64,000 nt of DNA, from NCBI RefSeq assembly GCF_007829885.1, contig NZ_VIWW01000001.1, positions 930,001 to 994,000 on the forward strand, written 5' to 3'. Positions 43,852 through 53,286 of the stretch are shown here, piece by piece; the stretch's first letter is position 1; each line of letters starts with the position of its first letter. Position numbers and translations under genes: made by a program. Origin of the DNA: Streptomyces brevispora (GTDB lineage Bacteria; Actinomycetota; Actinomycetes; Streptomycetales; Streptomycetaceae). Under the pieces are notes generated by a model, which was given only the letters and a program-made list of their open reading frames with translations, made no database searches and was not told where the DNA came from.

Positions 43852-46800
43852 ATGACATCGCCGCAGTACCGCCAGGTACCCGCCCAGGTCGACCTGCCCG
43901 CACTGGAGCACGCAGTGCTCGACTTCTGGCGCGAGAGCAAGGTCTTCGCCAAGAGCCTGGAGCAGTCCGAGGGCCGCCCCGAATGGGTCTTCTACGAGGG
44001 TCCGCCGACCGCCAACGGCATGCCCGGCGCCCACCACATCGAGGCCCGCGTCTTCAAGGACGTCTTCCCGCGCTTCCGCACCATGCAGGGCTACCACGTC
44101 GGCCGCAAGGCCGGCTGGGACTGTCACGGTCTGCCGGTCGAGCTCGCGGTCGAGAAGGAGCTGGGCTTCAACGGCAAGAAGGACATCGAGGCGTACGGCA
44201 TCGCCGAGTTCAACGCCAGGTGCCGGGAGTCCGTGACCCGGCACACCGACGCCTTCACCGACCTCACGACCCGGATGGGCTACTGGGTCGACCTCGACGA
44301 CGCGTACCGCACGATGGACCCCGAGTACGTCGAATCGGTGTGGTGGTCGCTGAAGGAGATCTTCAACAAGGACCTGCTGGTCCAGGACCACCGGGTCGCC
44401 CCCTGGTGCCCTCGCTGCGGCACCGGCCTCTCGGACCACGAGTTGGCCCAGGGGTACGAGACGGTCGTCGACCCGTCGGTCTTCGTGCGCTTCCCGCTCA
44501 CCTCCGGCCCGCTGGCCGGCGAGGCCGCGCTCCTGGTCTGGACGACGACCCCCTGGACCCTGGTCTCCAACACCGCCGTCGCCGCGCACCCCGACGTCGA
44601 GTACGTCGTCGCGACGAACGGCGAGGAGAAGCTCGTCGTGGCCCGGCCGCTCGTCGAGAAGGCGCTGGGCGAGGGCTGGGAGCTCACGGGCCGGTCGTTC
44701 ACCGGCCGCGAGATGGAGCGCTGGACGTACGAGCGCCCGTTCGCCCTGGTGGACTTCCCCGCGCCCGCCCACTACGTCGTCAACGCCGAGTACGTGACGA
44801 CCGAGGACGGTACGGGTCTGGTCCACCAGTCCCCTGCCTTCGGCGCCGACGACCTCCTGGTCTGCAAGGCGTACGGCCTGCCGGTGGTGAACCCGGTCCG
44901 CCCCGACGGCACCTTCGAGGAGGACGTACCGCTGGTCGGCGGCGTCTTCTTCAAGAAGGCCGACGAGGCACTCACCGAGGACCTCAACGACCGCGGCCTG
45001 CTCTTCCGGCACGTCCCGTACGAGCACAGCTACCCGCACTGCTGGCGCTGCCACACCGCGCTGCTCTACTACGCCCAGCCGTCCTGGTACATCCGCACCA
45101 CAGCCGTCAAGGACCGTCTCCTGGAGGAGAACCAGAAGACCAACTGGTTCCCCGAATCGGTCAAGAACGGCCGGTACGGCGACTGGCTGAACAACAACAT
45201 CGACTGGGCGCTGTCACGTAACCGCTACTGGGGCACCCCGCTGCCGATCTGGCGCTGCGAGGACGACCACCTCACCTGTGTCGGCTCGCGCGCCGAGCTG
45301 AGCGAGCTGACCGGCACCGACCTGTCCGGCCTCGACCCGCACCGGCCGTTCATCGACGAGATCACGTTCACCTGCTCGCACGAGAGCTGCCAACTGGAGG
45401 CGTACCGCGTCCCCGAGGTCATCGACGCCTGGTACGACTCGGGCTCGATGCCGTTCGCGCAGTGGGGCTACCCGCACAAGAACAAGGAGATCTTCGAGAG
45501 CCGCTACCCGGCACAGTTCATCTCGGAGGCCATCGACCAGACGCGCGGGTGGTTCTACACGCTGATGGCGATCGGCACCCTGGTCTTCGACAAGTCGAGT
45601 TACGAGAACGTCGTCTGCCTGGGCCACATCCTCGCCGAGGACGGCCGCAAGATGTCCAAGCACCTGGGCAACACCCTCGAACCGATCCCGCTGATGGACC
45701 AGCACGGCGCCGACGCGGTCCGCTGGTTCATGGCGGCCGGCGGCTCCCCGTGGGCGGCACGGCGCGTCGGTCACGGCACGATCCAGGAGGTCGTCCGCAA
45801 GACGCTCCTCACCTACTGGAACACGGTCGCCTTCCAGGCGCTGTACGCCCGTACGTCGAACTGGGCACCGTCCGGGGCCGACCCGGCCCCGGCGGACCGC
45901 ACCGTCCTGGACCGCTGGCTGCTCAGCGAGCTGAACGCACTGGTGGACCAGGTCACCCAGGCGCTGGAGGGGTACGACACCCAGCGCGCCGGCAAGGTGC
46001 TGTCCGCGTTCGTCGACGACCTGTCCAACTGGTACGTACGCCGCTCCCGCCGCCGCTTCTGGCAGGGCGACAAGGCGGCGCTGAGCACCCTGCACGAGGT
46101 GATCGAAACGGTCACCCGGCTGCTGGCCCCGCTGACGCCGTTCATCACCGAGCGGGTCTGGCAGGACCTGATCGTGCCGGTCGCTCCGGACGCACCGGAA
46201 TCGGTCCACCTGTCCACCTGGCCGAAGGCGGACCTGACGGCGATCGATCCCGCCCTCTCCACGCAGATGGCGCTGGTCCGCCGGCTGGTCGAGCTGGGCC
46301 GGGCCACGCGCGCCGAGTCGGGCGTCAAGACCCGTCAGCCGCTGTCCCGGGCGCTGGTCGCCGCCTCGGGCTTCGAGAGCCTCTCCCCCGAGCTGCAGGC
46401 CCAGATCACCGAGGAGCTGAACGTCTCCTCGGTGGCCTCGCTGTCCGAGGTCGGCGGTTCGCTGGTCGACACGACGGCGAAGGCGAACTTCCGGGCGCTG
46501 GGCAAGCGGTTCGGCAAGGGCGTCCAGGCGGTCGCCAAGGCCGTCGCGAACGCCGACGCCGCCGCGCTGTCGCTGGCCCTGCGCGAGGGCACCGCGTCGG
46601 TCGAGGTCGACGGGGAGCAGGTGAGCCTGGCCCCCGACGAGGTCATCATCACGGAGACCCCGCGCGAGGGCTGGTCGGTCGCCTCCGACTCGGGCGCGAC
46701 GGTCGCCCTGGACCTGGAGATCACCCCGGAGCTGCGGCGCGCGGGCCTGGCCCGTGACGCGATCCGTCTCATCCAGGAGGCCCGCAAGAACAGCGGCCTG

Positions 46801-46998
46801 GACGTGGCCGACCGCATCGCCGTCCGCTGGATCTCCACGTCGCCCGCGACGGCCGAGGCCCTGACCGAGCACGCGTCCCTGATCGCGGACGAGGTTCTGG
46901 CCCTGGACTACGCACAGGGCGAGGCGGACACGGCGTACGGCGAGCCGTTCGAGGACGAGGGCCTGTCCCTGACGTTCCGCCTCCGCAGGACGAGCTGA
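43852..46998 (+). CDS. ileS: Isoleucyl-tRNA synthetase
   Basis: IleS charges tRNA-Ile with isoleucine. The 1,048-residue protein has the HIGH-like site PPTANGMPGAHHIEARVFKD near residues 50-70, the editing-domain motif VWTTTPWTLVSNTAVA and the AWYDSGSMPFAQWGYPH zinc/catalytic region. It also has KMSKS as EDGRKMSKHLGN near 598-609, and a long anticodon-binding end. The length and HIGH variant fit the eukaryote-like IleS type. ATG at 43852 has GGAGG 9 nt upstream, and the leader carries a T-box. It is divergent from the DksA-type gene and followed by a terminator. Confidence 0.97.
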   Translation: MTSPQYRQVPAQVDLPALEHAVLDFWRESKVFAKSLEQSEGRPEWVFYEGPPTANGMPGAHHIEARVFKDVFPRFRTMQGYHVGRKAGWDCHGLPVELAVEKELGFNGKKDIEAYGIAEFNARCRESVTRHTDAFTDLTTRMGYWVDLDDAYRTMDPEYVESVWWSLKEIFNKDLLVQDHRVAPWCPRCGTGLSDHELAQGYETVVDPSVFVRFPLTSGPLAGEAALLVWTTTPWTLVSNTAVAAHPDVEYVVATNGEEKLVVARPLVEKALGEGWELTGRSFTGREMERWTYERPFALVDFPAPAHYVVNAEYVTTEDGTGLVHQSPAFGADDLLVCKAYGLPVVNPVRPDGTFEEDVPLVGGVFFKKADEALTEDLNDRGLLFRHVPYEHSYPHCWRCHTALLYYAQPSWYIRTTAVKDRLLEENQKTNWFPESVKNGRYGDWLNNNIDWALSRNRYWGTPLPIWRCEDDHLTCVGSRAELSELTGTDLSGLDPHRPFIDEITFTCSHESCQLEAYRVPEVIDAWYDSGSMPFAQWGYPHKNKEIFESRYPAQFISEAIDQTRGWFYTLMAIGTLVFDKSSYENVVCLGHILAEDGRKMSKHLGNTLEPIPLMDQHGADAVRWFMAAGGSPWAARRVGHGTIQEVVRKTLLTYWNTVAFQALYARTSNWAPSGADPAPADRTVLDRWLLSELNALVDQVTQALEGYDTQRAGKVLSAFVDDLSNWYVRRSRRRFWQGDKAALSTLHEVIETVTRLLAPLTPFITERVWQDLIVPVAPDAPESVHLSTWPKADLTAIDPALSTQMALVRRLVELGRATRAESGVKTRQPLSRALVAASGFESLSPELQAQITEELNVSSVASLSEVGGSLVDTTAKANFRALGKRFGKGVQAVAKAVANADAAALSLALREGTASVEVDGEQVSLAPDEVIITETPREGWSVASDSGATVALDLEITPELRRAGLARDAIRLIQEARKNSGLDVADRIAVRWISTSPATAEALTEHASLIADEVLALDYAQGEADTAYGEPFEDEGLSLTFRLRRTS

Positions 46999-47010
46999 CC
47001 CCCAGCGACT

Positions 47011-47040
47011 GGGCCCGGCCGGACCGCTCCGGCCGGGCCC
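47011..47040 (+). terminator. Terminator after ileS
   Basis: A 13-bp perfect stem, GGGCCCGGCCGGA with TCCGGCCGGGCCC, encloses a CCGC loop. It lies 12 bp after the ileS stop and is followed by TTCGTC. Confidence 0.85.
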
Positions 47041-47105
47041 TTCGTCATTCCGCCGCCCGACCGGGCCAGGCGGGGCCGGTCCGTGTGGGACCCCGCCCAC
47101 GGCAA

Positions 47106-47142
47106 AGGGCCGGGCCCCGGGGAAACCCCGGGGCCCGGCCCT
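47106..47142 (-). terminator. Terminator at the end of divIVA
   Basis: AGGGCCGGGCCCCGGGG (47106-47122) pairs perfectly with its copy at 47126-47142 around an AAA loop. On the minus strand TTTGCC follows. It ends the leftward division cluster. Confidence 0.85.
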
Positions 47143-47182
47143 CAGCCTGCCGACGGCTACGCGCTCATCGCGCGGAAGCCGC

Positions 47183-48331
47183 TCAGTTGTCGTCCTCGTC
47201 GATCAGGAACCCGCGCATCGGCGAAGGCGCCTGCTGCTGCATCGGCTGCGGCGCCTGCGGCCGCACCGGCGCCATCGGCTGGGTCATCGCCGGCGACATC
47301 TGCTGCTGGCCGCCGTACGAGGGCCCGCCGCCCATGGACGGGTTGCCGCCCATCTGCTGGTTGCCGTGACCGCCGTGGTTGCCGCCCATGGTGTGACCCA
47401 TGACACCCGCACCGGCCGGAGCCAGCGAGGGCGACGGCGGCAGCGAAGCGGTCGCCGGGACCCGCGGCGGAGCCAGCGAGTCGTCCGCCTGGGTCTCCAG
47501 CTGACGCAGCTGGCTCTCCAGGTAGGACTTCAGACGGGTCCGGTACTCGCGCTCGAAGCCACGCAGGTCCTCGACCTTGCGCTCCAGCGTCGCGCGGGCC
47601 GACTCCAGGGAGCCCATCGCCACGCGGTGCTTCTCCTGCGCGTCCCGCTCCAGCGCGTCCGCCTTGGCACGCGCGTCGCGCTCCAGGCCCTCGGCACGGC
47701 TGCGCGCCTCGCCGACGATCTTGTTGGCCTCGGAACGGGCCTCCGCGATCGCCTGGTCGGCGGTCTGCTGCGCCAGGGAGAGGACACGGGCGGCACTGTC
47801 GCCGCCGGGGCCCTGCTGCTGCATCTGCGGCTGCTGCTGCTGCTGCATCTGCTGCATCTGCTGCTGCTGGGGGTTGTGACCACCCATGGGGCCGCCCATC
47901 GGGCCACCCATGGGACCGCCCTGCATCGGGCCGGGGCCGTGCGGGCCCTGCGGACCGGGGCCGTGCGGACCCTGGGGCCCGTGACCGCTGGGACCGGCGG
48001 GCAGCTGCGGAGCACCACCGGGCAGCTGGGGGGGACCCATCTGCGGGGGCTGCTGCTGCTGGACCGGCGGACCAGATATGGCGGCGGGCACCGGTGCGCC
48101 GGGCCGGTCCTGCGGCTCCGGCTTGCGCATACCTTGCTGCTGCTGGTTCTGCGCGGCGGCACGCGTGGCGGCGGCCAGCTTGGCGCGCAGGTCCTCGTTC
48201 TCACGGAGCAAGCGGGTCAGCTCCGATTCGACCTCGTCGAGGAAGGCATCAACCTCGTCCTCGTCATAGCCTTCTCGGAGGCGGACCGTCGTGAACTGCT
48301 TGTTCCGCACGTCCTCGGGGGTCAGCGGCAT
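47183..48331 (-). CDS. divIVA: DivIVA polar-growth scaffold protein
   Basis: DivIVA marks hyphal tips and recruits the polar growth machinery. The 382-residue protein begins with the membrane-binding domain MPLTPEDVRNKQFTTVRLR, EGYDEDEVDAFLDEVESELTR. After a short coiled coil comes a long Gln/Pro/Gly/Met-rich linker (about 65-175) with GPHGPGPQGPHGPGP and poly-Q stretches. A second coiled coil (about 180-285) has ALERDAQEKHRVAMGSLESA. It ends in another Gly/Met/Gln-rich tail and GFLIDEDDN. The size and split coiled coil fit Streptomyces DivIVA. ATG at 48331 has GAGGTG 9 nt upstream. Confidence 0.95.
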   Translation of the reverse strand: MPLTPEDVRNKQFTTVRLREGYDEDEVDAFLDEVESELTRLLRENEDLRAKLAAATRAAAQNQQQQGMRKPEPQDRPGAPVPAAISGPPVQQQQPPQMGPPQLPGGAPQLPAGPSGHGPQGPHGPGPQGPHGPGPMQGGPMGGPMGGPMGGHNPQQQQMQQMQQQQQPQMQQQGPGGDSAARVLSLAQQTADQAIAEARSEANKIVGEARSRAEGLERDARAKADALERDAQEKHRVAMGSLESARATLERKVEDLRGFEREYRTRLKSYLESQLRQLETQADDSLAPPRVPATASLPPSPSLAPAGAGVMGHTMGGNHGGHGNQQMGGNPSMGGGPSYGGQQQMSPAMTQPMAPVRPQAPQPMQQQAPSPMRGFLIDEDDN

Positions 48332-48380
48332 CTCTTCTTCACCTCTACGTAGTCGTCGGCAGTCGGCAAGACCGTATCGC

Positions 48381-48665
48381 TCACAACCTGATCACGACGC
48401 TGATCAGGATCGAAACGATGATCATCAGAACGAAGAAGGACAGGTCGAGCGCCACGCCCCCGAGACGCAGCGGCGGAATGAACCGCCGCAGGAGCTTGAG
48501 CGGTGGATCGGTGATCGTGTAAGTAGCCTCAAGAACGATCACCATCGGCTTGCCCGGCTGCCATGAACGTGCGAACTGGAAGACGTAGTCCATGACAAGC
48601 CGGAAGATCAGCACGATGAGGAAACACATCAACGCGATGTAGACAACACTCTGAGCGACGCCCAT
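48381..48665 (-). CDS. ylmG: YggT/YlmG family membrane protein
   Basis: A 94-residue protein with two membrane segments (about 5-27 and 70-92) and the family stretch ARSWQPGKPMVIVLEATYTI, followed by TDPPLKLLRRFIPPLRLGG. It is usually encoded next to sepF and divIVA, as here. It is thought to help division or membrane organisation, with no enzymatic activity known. It starts 71 bp after sepF and ends 49 bp before divIVA. Confidence 0.93.
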   Translation of the reverse strand: MGVAQSVVYIALMCFLIVLIFRLVMDYVFQFARSWQPGKPMVIVLEATYTITDPPLKLLRRFIPPLRLGGVALDLSFFVLMIIVSILISVVIRL

Positions 48666-48736
48666 CCTCGCGTTTCCCTCTCCCCTGGCTCTCGTAGCTC
48701 CGGCCTCTCGGCCGGGTTGTTCCCGGTGTCGTGTTC

Positions 48737-49342
48737 TCAGCTCTGGTTGAAGAATCCGCCCTCTGCAATGCGGGCCTTGTCCTCCGCCGTGACATCGACG
48801 TTAGCAGGCGACAACAGGAACACCTTCTGCGTCACTCGCTCAATGCTGCCATGGAGACCGAAGACGAGTCCCGCGGCAAAGTCGACAAGTCGCTTAGCGT
48901 CCGTATCGTCCATCTCCGTGAGATTCATGATCACCGGAGTGCCCTCACGGAAGTGTTCCCCGATGGTACGGGCCTCGTTGTAGGTCCTGGGGTGCAGTGT
49001 GGTGATGCGGTAGGGCTCCCGCTCGGACACAACCTTGGGCATGATCACCGGTGCGTTCTTCTCCAAGTTCGAGCGTTCAGGTGTGATGGATGCCACGGGG
49101 GCGATCCGGGCGGGTCGTTCGCGCTCCGCCGGGATCTGGACCGGCTCCCGCTGCGCCGGAGGCTGCACCGCTCGCACCGGTTCGTCCCGCTCCACCTGAT
49201 GCGCGGGCTGGTGCCGGCGCCGGTCCCGCTCGGGTTCCGGCTCGGGTTCGAATTCGTCGTCGGGGTCGAACCCCGGACCGTCGTACCCATCGTCCTCCAC
49301 GAGGCCGAGGTAGACCGCCATCTTGCGCATCGCGCCGGCCAT
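48737..49342 (-). CDS. sepF: Cell division protein SepF
   Basis: SepF tethers FtsZ to the membrane and aligns its filaments. The 201-residue protein opens with [20 protein letters not shown] (membrane-binding amphipathic start). It has a Glu/Pro/Arg-rich linker (about 25-90) and the globular domain, with [18 protein letters not shown] near 109-126, [22 protein letters not shown] near 137-158 and [16 protein letters not shown] at 49342 has GGAGG upstream. It lies between yggS and ylmG. Confidence 0.95.
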   Translation of the reverse strand: MAGAMRKMAVYLGLVEDDGYDGPGFDPDDEFEPEPEPERDRRRHQPAHQVERDEPVRAVQPPAQREPVQIPAERERPARIAPVASITPERSNLEKNAPVIMPKVVSEREPYRITTLHPRTYNEARTIGEHFREGTPVIMNLTEMDDTDAKRLVDFAAGLVFGLHGSIERVTQKVFLLSPANVDVTAEDKARIAEGGFFNQS

Positions 49343-49467
49343 GCTCTGAGTCCTCCGCTCTGTGGTGGATCGGCATCTGTCACCAAGTGCCCGCGATCCA
49401 CTGTGGCCTACCCGCCATGGGCGGTAATGACCATATTTTCTGCTGTGGTCCGACTTGCTTGGCGACG

Positions 49468-50187
49468 TTACCCGAGCCCGGGTCGGACTCCGAGTACCGC
49501 AGTACCGACGCGCACATGTGTCGCCCCGGCCGCAACCGCGTCCTCAAGGTCCGCACTCATCCCTGCGGAGACCATGTTCGCAGCCGGATGGTTCCCGCGC
49601 AGCCGGGATGAGATTTCCATCAGCCGGTCGAACGCGGCCCGTTGCCTTCCGGCGAACGGTCCGGCGAGCGGCGCGACGGTCATCAGACCGGCCAGCCGCA
49701 GCCCGGGGGCGGATTCGACCGCGGCGGCCAACTCCTCGACCCCGTCCGGGGCTACGCCGCCCCGCTCCCCCCGCTCACCGCTCTCCGCGTCGAGCGCGAC
49801 CTGGATGAGACATCCGAGTTCACGCCCGTCACGGCCGGCCGCCGCGGAGAGCGCGTTCACCAGCTTGACACGGTCCACCGACTGCACGAAATCGGCATAA
49901 CTCGCCACAGAACGAACCTTATTCGTCTGCAGTTGACCGACAAAATGCCATCTGAGGGACAGATCCGCACATGCGGCAGCCTTGGGAGCCGCGTCCTGGT
50001 CACGATTCTCCGCGACCTGACGCACGCCGAGTTCGTGCAGGATCCGCACATCACTCGCGGGGTAGGTCTTGGTGACCACGACGAGGGTCACTTCTTCGCG
50101 CTCGCGACCGGCGGCGGCGCAGGCGGAAGCGATGCGTTCCTCCACCTGTGCCAGATTCGCGGCGAGTTCAGCCTTACGGTCCGTCAT
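49468..50187 (-). CDS. yggS: PLP homeostasis protein of the YggS/PROSC type
   Basis: A 239-residue PLP-binding barrel that buffers pyridoxal phosphate and affects amino-acid levels. The PLP lysine is in [16 protein letters not shown] near residues 35-50. [20 protein letters not shown] and [16 protein letters not shown] follow in order, and the phosphate end is [10 protein letters not shown]. It is encoded between pgeF and sepF, the common actinobacterial order. It starts 6 nt after the pgeF stop. Confidence 0.93.
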   Translation of the reverse strand: MTDRKAELAANLAQVEERIASACAAAGREREEVTLVVVTKTYPASDVRILHELGVRQVAENRDQDAAPKAAACADLSLRWHFVGQLQTNKVRSVASYADFVQSVDRVKLVNALSAAAGRDGRELGCLIQVALDAESGERGERGGVAPDGVEELAAAVESAPGLRLAGLMTVAPLAGPFAGRQRAAFDRLMEISSRLRGNHPAANMVSAGMSADLEDAVAAGATHVRVGTAVLGVRPGLG

Positions 50188-50193
50188 GCCCTA

Positions 50194-50952
50194 TCAGTCC
50201 AACCAGACATATCCGGCGAGCCGCCCGGTGGTGCGGTCGCGTCGGTACGAGAAGTGATCGCCCGATTCGAGGGTGCAGAAGGGCGACTTGTGCCGGTCGG
50301 TGACTCCGAGGGCATCGAGCTGGGCGTGGACTCCGGCGGTGACGTCCACGGCCGGGGTCCCCCAACTGGTCTCGGACCAGGAGGCGGGGACGCTCGCGGC
50401 GACCTCGTCCCGCATCGCGGCCGGGACCTCGTAGCACCGACCGCAGACGGCGGGCCCGGTGCGGGCGATGATCCGCGAGGTGTCCGCGCCGAGCCGGACC
50501 ATGGCCCCGACCACGGCGGGCACGATTCCGGCGACCAGACCGGGACGGCCCGCATGTGCTGCTGCGACGACTCCGGCGACCGGGTCGGCGAGCAGTACGG
50601 GGGTGCAGTCCGCGGTGAGGACGGCGAGCGGGAGTCCGCGCCGGGTGGTCACCACCGCGTCCACGGCGGGAACCTCGGGGACGTCGCCCCAAGGTCCGTC
50701 GACCACGGCGACGTCCCGGCCGTGGACCTGATTCATCCAGACGACCTGCGCCGGATCGAGTCCACGACCGCGGGCGGCGCGCTCGCGGTTGGCGAGAACG
50801 GCGGCGGGGTCGTCACCGACCGCGCCGCCGAGGTTGAGCTCCGCATACGGGGCGGCGCTCACCCCGCCCCACCTGTCGGTGAAGGAGAAGTGGGCGCCGC
50901 CCCCCGAAGAAACGGAATTTTTTGAGCTCACTGGGTGGTGCGGACCTATCAC
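50194..50952 (-). CDS. pgeF: Peptidoglycan editing factor PgeF (YfiH family)
   Basis: A 252-residue laccase-domain protein that removes wrong (serine) muropeptide precursors in studied bacteria. Zinc-site residues are in [15 protein letters not shown] near 72-86, [14 protein letters not shown] near 112-125 and [13 protein letters not shown] near 129-141. GTG at 50952 overlaps the ftsZ stop (GTGA). The first 20 residues ([20 protein letters not shown]) are not conserved, so a start at GTG 50931 is also possible. It is co-translated after ftsZ. Confidence 0.9.
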   Translation of the reverse strand: MIGPHHPVSSKNSVSSGGGAHFSFTDRWGGVSAAPYAELNLGGAVGDDPAAVLANRERAARGRGLDPAQVVWMNQVHGRDVAVVDGPWGDVPEVPAVDAVVTTRRGLPLAVLTADCTPVLLADPVAGVVAAAHAGRPGLVAGIVPAVVGAMVRLGADTSRIIARTGPAVCGRCYEVPAAMRDEVAASVPASWSETSWGTPAVDVTAGVHAQLDALGVTDRHKSPFCTLESGDHFSYRRDRTTGRLAGYVWLD

Positions 50953-52163
50953 TTCAAGAAGTCCGGAACATCCAGCTCTTCGGCCTGGGAGTCATGGTAG
51001 GGACGGGCCGGCGGGACGTGCGGCGGAGAGACCGGCGGAAGGTGGCTCTCGTTGGCCACCGGTACCGGCTCGGTCTGGACCGGGGACTCCTCGCGCGGGG
51101 GCACGGAGCCCAGTCCGCTCGTGTGGCGCACGGGCTCGGCGGCCCGGACCGGCGGAGCCGACTCCTCACGCTTACCGGAGTTGGCGCCCAGGACGTTCTC
51201 GCGACGGGTCGGCGGCTGTCCGCCGTCGAAGCCCGCGGCGATCACGGTGACCCGCACCTCGTCGCCCAGTGCGTCATCGATGACCGCACCGAAGATGATG
51301 TTCGCCTCGGGGTGCGCCGCCTCGCTCACCAGCTGGGCGGCCTCGTTGATCTCGAAGAGACCGAGGTCGCTGCCGCCGGAGATGGAGAGCAGGACACCGC
51401 GGGCGCCGTCGATGGACGCCTCCAGGAGCGGCGAGGAGATCGCCATCTCCGCGGCGGCCACCGCGCGGTCGTCGCCGCGGGCCGAGCCGATGCCCATGAG
51501 TGCCGATCCGGCCTCGGACATGACCGACTTGACGTCGGCGAAGTCGAGATTGATCAGACCCGGGGTGGTGATGAGGTCGGTGATGCCCTGGACACCCGAG
51601 AGCAGCACCTGGTCGGCCGACTTGAAGGCGTCGAGCACGCTGACCTGGCGGTCCGAGATGGACAGCAGTCGGTCGTTGGGAATGACGATGAGGGTGTCGA
51701 CCTCTTCGCGGAGTTCGGCGATGCCGTCCTCCGCCTGGTTCGCGCGACGCCTGCCCTCGAAGGTGAACGGGCGGGTGACCACGCCGATCGTCAGGGCGCC
51801 CAGCGAGCGAGCGATATTGGCGACGACAGGTGCGCCACCGGTGCCGGTGCCGCCGCCTTCGCCTGCGGTGACGAAGACCATGTCGGCCCCCTTGAGGACC
51901 TCCTCGATCTCTTCACGGTGGTCCTCTGCCGCCTTGCGACCGACGGCCGGGTTCGCCCCGGCGCCGAGGCCACGGGTGAGTTCACGGCCGACGTCGAGCT
52001 TGACGTCGGCGTCGCTCATCAACAGGGCTTGCGCATCAGTGTTGATCGCGATGAACTCGACGCCCTTGAGACCGACCTCGATCATTCGGTTGATGGCATT
52101 GACACCACCGCCGCCGACACCGATGACCTTGATGACTGCGAGGTAGTTCTGCGGTGCTGCCAC
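50949..52163 (-). CDS. ftsZ: Cell division GTPase FtsZ
   Basis: FtsZ forms the division ring. The 404-residue protein has [20 protein letters not shown] near residues 10-29, the tubulin GTP motif [17 protein letters not shown] near 99-115 and [20 protein letters not shown]. It ends with an extended Pro/Glu-rich linker and the C-terminal partner-binding peptide [12 protein letters not shown] at 52163 has GAGAGG about 10 nt upstream. Its 276-bp upstream region carries a promoter and WhiA-like boxes, as expected for developmental control in sporulation septation. Confidence 0.97.
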   Translation of the reverse strand: MAAPQNYLAVIKVIGVGGGGVNAINRMIEVGLKGVEFIAINTDAQALLMSDADVKLDVGRELTRGLGAGANPAVGRKAAEDHREEIEEVLKGADMVFVTAGEGGGTGTGGAPVVANIARSLGALTIGVVTRPFTFEGRRRANQAEDGIAELREEVDTLIVIPNDRLLSISDRQVSVLDAFKSADQVLLSGVQGITDLITTPGLINLDFADVKSVMSEAGSALMGIGSARGDDRAVAAAEMAISSPLLEASIDGARGVLLSISGGSDLGLFEINEAAQLVSEAAHPEANIIFGAVIDDALGDEVRVTVIAAGFDGGQPPTRRENVLGANSGKREESAPPVRAAEPVRHTSGLGSVPPREESPVQTEPVPVANESHLPPVSPPHVPPARPYHDSQAEELDVPDFLK

Positions 52164-52258
52164 GTCGAAGGCCTCTCGCCTCGAGTTACGTGTCGTCGCT
52201 TGGCGGTAGTCCCGCCGCGACGACGGATGCCGATTGGGACGGTCCGAACGCCGACCCG

Positions 52259-52283
52259 AACCCTAACGTTGAAGTTTAGGGTT
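52259..52283. promoter_or_regulatory. AACCCTAA-N9-TTAGGGTT dyad upstream of ftsZ
   Basis: A perfect 8-bp inverted repeat in the ftsZ leader, about 96-120 bp before the start codon. It lies between the candidate promoter and the gene, so it could be a leader hairpin or a regulator site. Confidence 0.45.
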
Positions 52284-52319
52284 ACCAGTGTGTCCGCTTC
52301 ATGGACTCTTCCGAACAGG

Positions 52320-52349
52320 ACACTAAGTCGACAAGTGGCGCACGTTCAA
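52320..52349 (-). promoter_or_regulatory. Candidate ftsZ promoter overlapping a WhiA-like box
   Basis: On the minus strand, TTGAAC (52344-52349) and TAGTGT (52320-52325) are spaced 18 bp. A GACAC pentamer, the WhiA core, overlaps the -10 box (plus strand 52319-52323). A second one on the minus strand lies at 52290-52294. The pentamer is short, so the WhiA link is an inference. Confidence 0.5.
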
Positions 52350-52439
52350 CGAACACGCCGAACCTCCCGTTTTTCTTTTCACCCTATGTGATCACCCGTA
52401 GCGCTGACCAACCAGGGTGCTGGCCAGGCCGAATGTGCG

Positions 52440-53237
52440 TCAACTGTCCGACACCGCAGGAGCGGTGGGTGCACTGACGTCGAAGTGTCCCGCTTTGGGA
52501 GCGGCTTTCATCAGGGCGGCGAGAACTTTCGCCTTCACCGCACCTTCTTCACCACTCCCCCAGATCACCTCACGACCCCGGGTGAGTTCCAGAGAAACCG
52601 AATCGTACGAGGCGACCCGCACGACCTTGGCGTCCCTGGCGACATCTTCCGGAAGGTCGCCGGCGACCCGGACCGCCTCCCGCACCAGTCGGTCACTGCC
52701 GAAGCGGCGCAGGCTCGCCGACCGATCGGATGTCAGTCGCAGCAGAGGCACATGCCCGGGCGCCTTGTTCACCGTGGCGAAACGCACACCCTTGGCGTCC
52801 ACTTCAATGAACTTTGCGCCCTTTTTCACCAACAGGACCGGCTTTCGTTCGGTCACCTTAAGTCCGATGTCGTGCGGCCATGACCGTACGACATCCACCG
52901 AGTCGATACGAGGCAACTTCTGGCGCAACCTGTCCGCGATGGCGTCCGTGTCGACGGAGACCAGCGGAGCGCCCGTCGGCACCGCCGCGGCGGCCTCCAC
53001 CTCGGCGGGTGACAGTACGTCGACACCGGTGATCCGGACCTGTTCGGCCCGGAGCCAGGAGGAGCCGTAGAGCGCCCAGACGACGCCGGAGCCGAGCACC
53101 AGCACGGCCGCGGCGATCACGATCAACAGCCTCCGCCGGGGCATCCGGCGCCCGCCCGCCGCGCCCGGGCGCGGCGGGCGGTCCGGGGTGTCCTCCCGCT
53201 GCCCTGTGCCGCGCTGGGCGGTCGTCGGTCCGGCCAC
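52440..53237 (-). CDS. ftsQ: Cell division protein FtsQ (DivIB)
   Basis: FtsQ is a bitopic membrane protein that links FtsL/FtsB to the septal wall enzymes. The 265-residue protein has a basic cytoplasmic tail, one membrane segment (RLLIVIAAAVLVLGSGVVWAL near 36-56) and a POTRA domain. The POTRA domain starts with VRITGVDVLSPAEVEAAAAV, and the rest includes LPRIDSVDVVRSWPHDIGLK. GTG at 53237 was used. A strong hairpin lies between it and murG. Confidence 0.93.
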   Translation of the reverse strand: MAGPTTAQRGTGQREDTPDRPPRPGAAGGRRMPRRRLLIVIAAAVLVLGSGVVWALYGSSWLRAEQVRITGVDVLSPAEVEAAAAVPTGAPLVSVDTDAIADRLRQKLPRIDSVDVVRSWPHDIGLKVTERKPVLLVKKGAKFIEVDAKGVRFATVNKAPGHVPLLRLTSDRSASLRRFGSDRLVREAVRVAGDLPEDVARDAKVVRVASYDSVSLELTRGREVIWGSGEEGAVKAKVLAALMKAAPKAGHFDVSAPTAPAVSDS

Positions 53238-53251
53238 GCTCGCTCCTTATG

Positions 53252-53280
53252 CGGGTCCGGGGGCGCCGCCCCCGGACCCG
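53252..53280. terminator. Hairpin between murG and ftsQ
   Basis: A 13-bp stem, CGGGTCCGGGGGC with GCCCCCGGACCCG, and a 3-nt loop fill the murG-ftsQ gap, 6 bp before the murG stop. It could attenuate transcription into ftsQ and ftsZ and separate wall-precursor genes from division genes. Confidence 0.6.
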
Positions 53281-53286
53281 GCCGCC

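Noticed and set aside
42460..45054. An 864-codon continuous frame covering the DksA-type gene and antisense of ileS
   Set aside because: Only the final 281 codons match a protein family and have a ribosome-binding site; the rest is antisense to ileS.
52259..52283. AACCCTAA/TTAGGGTT as a telomere-like sequence
   Set aside because: A single inverted pair in the ftsZ leader, not a repeat array; Streptomyces telomeres do not use this repeat.
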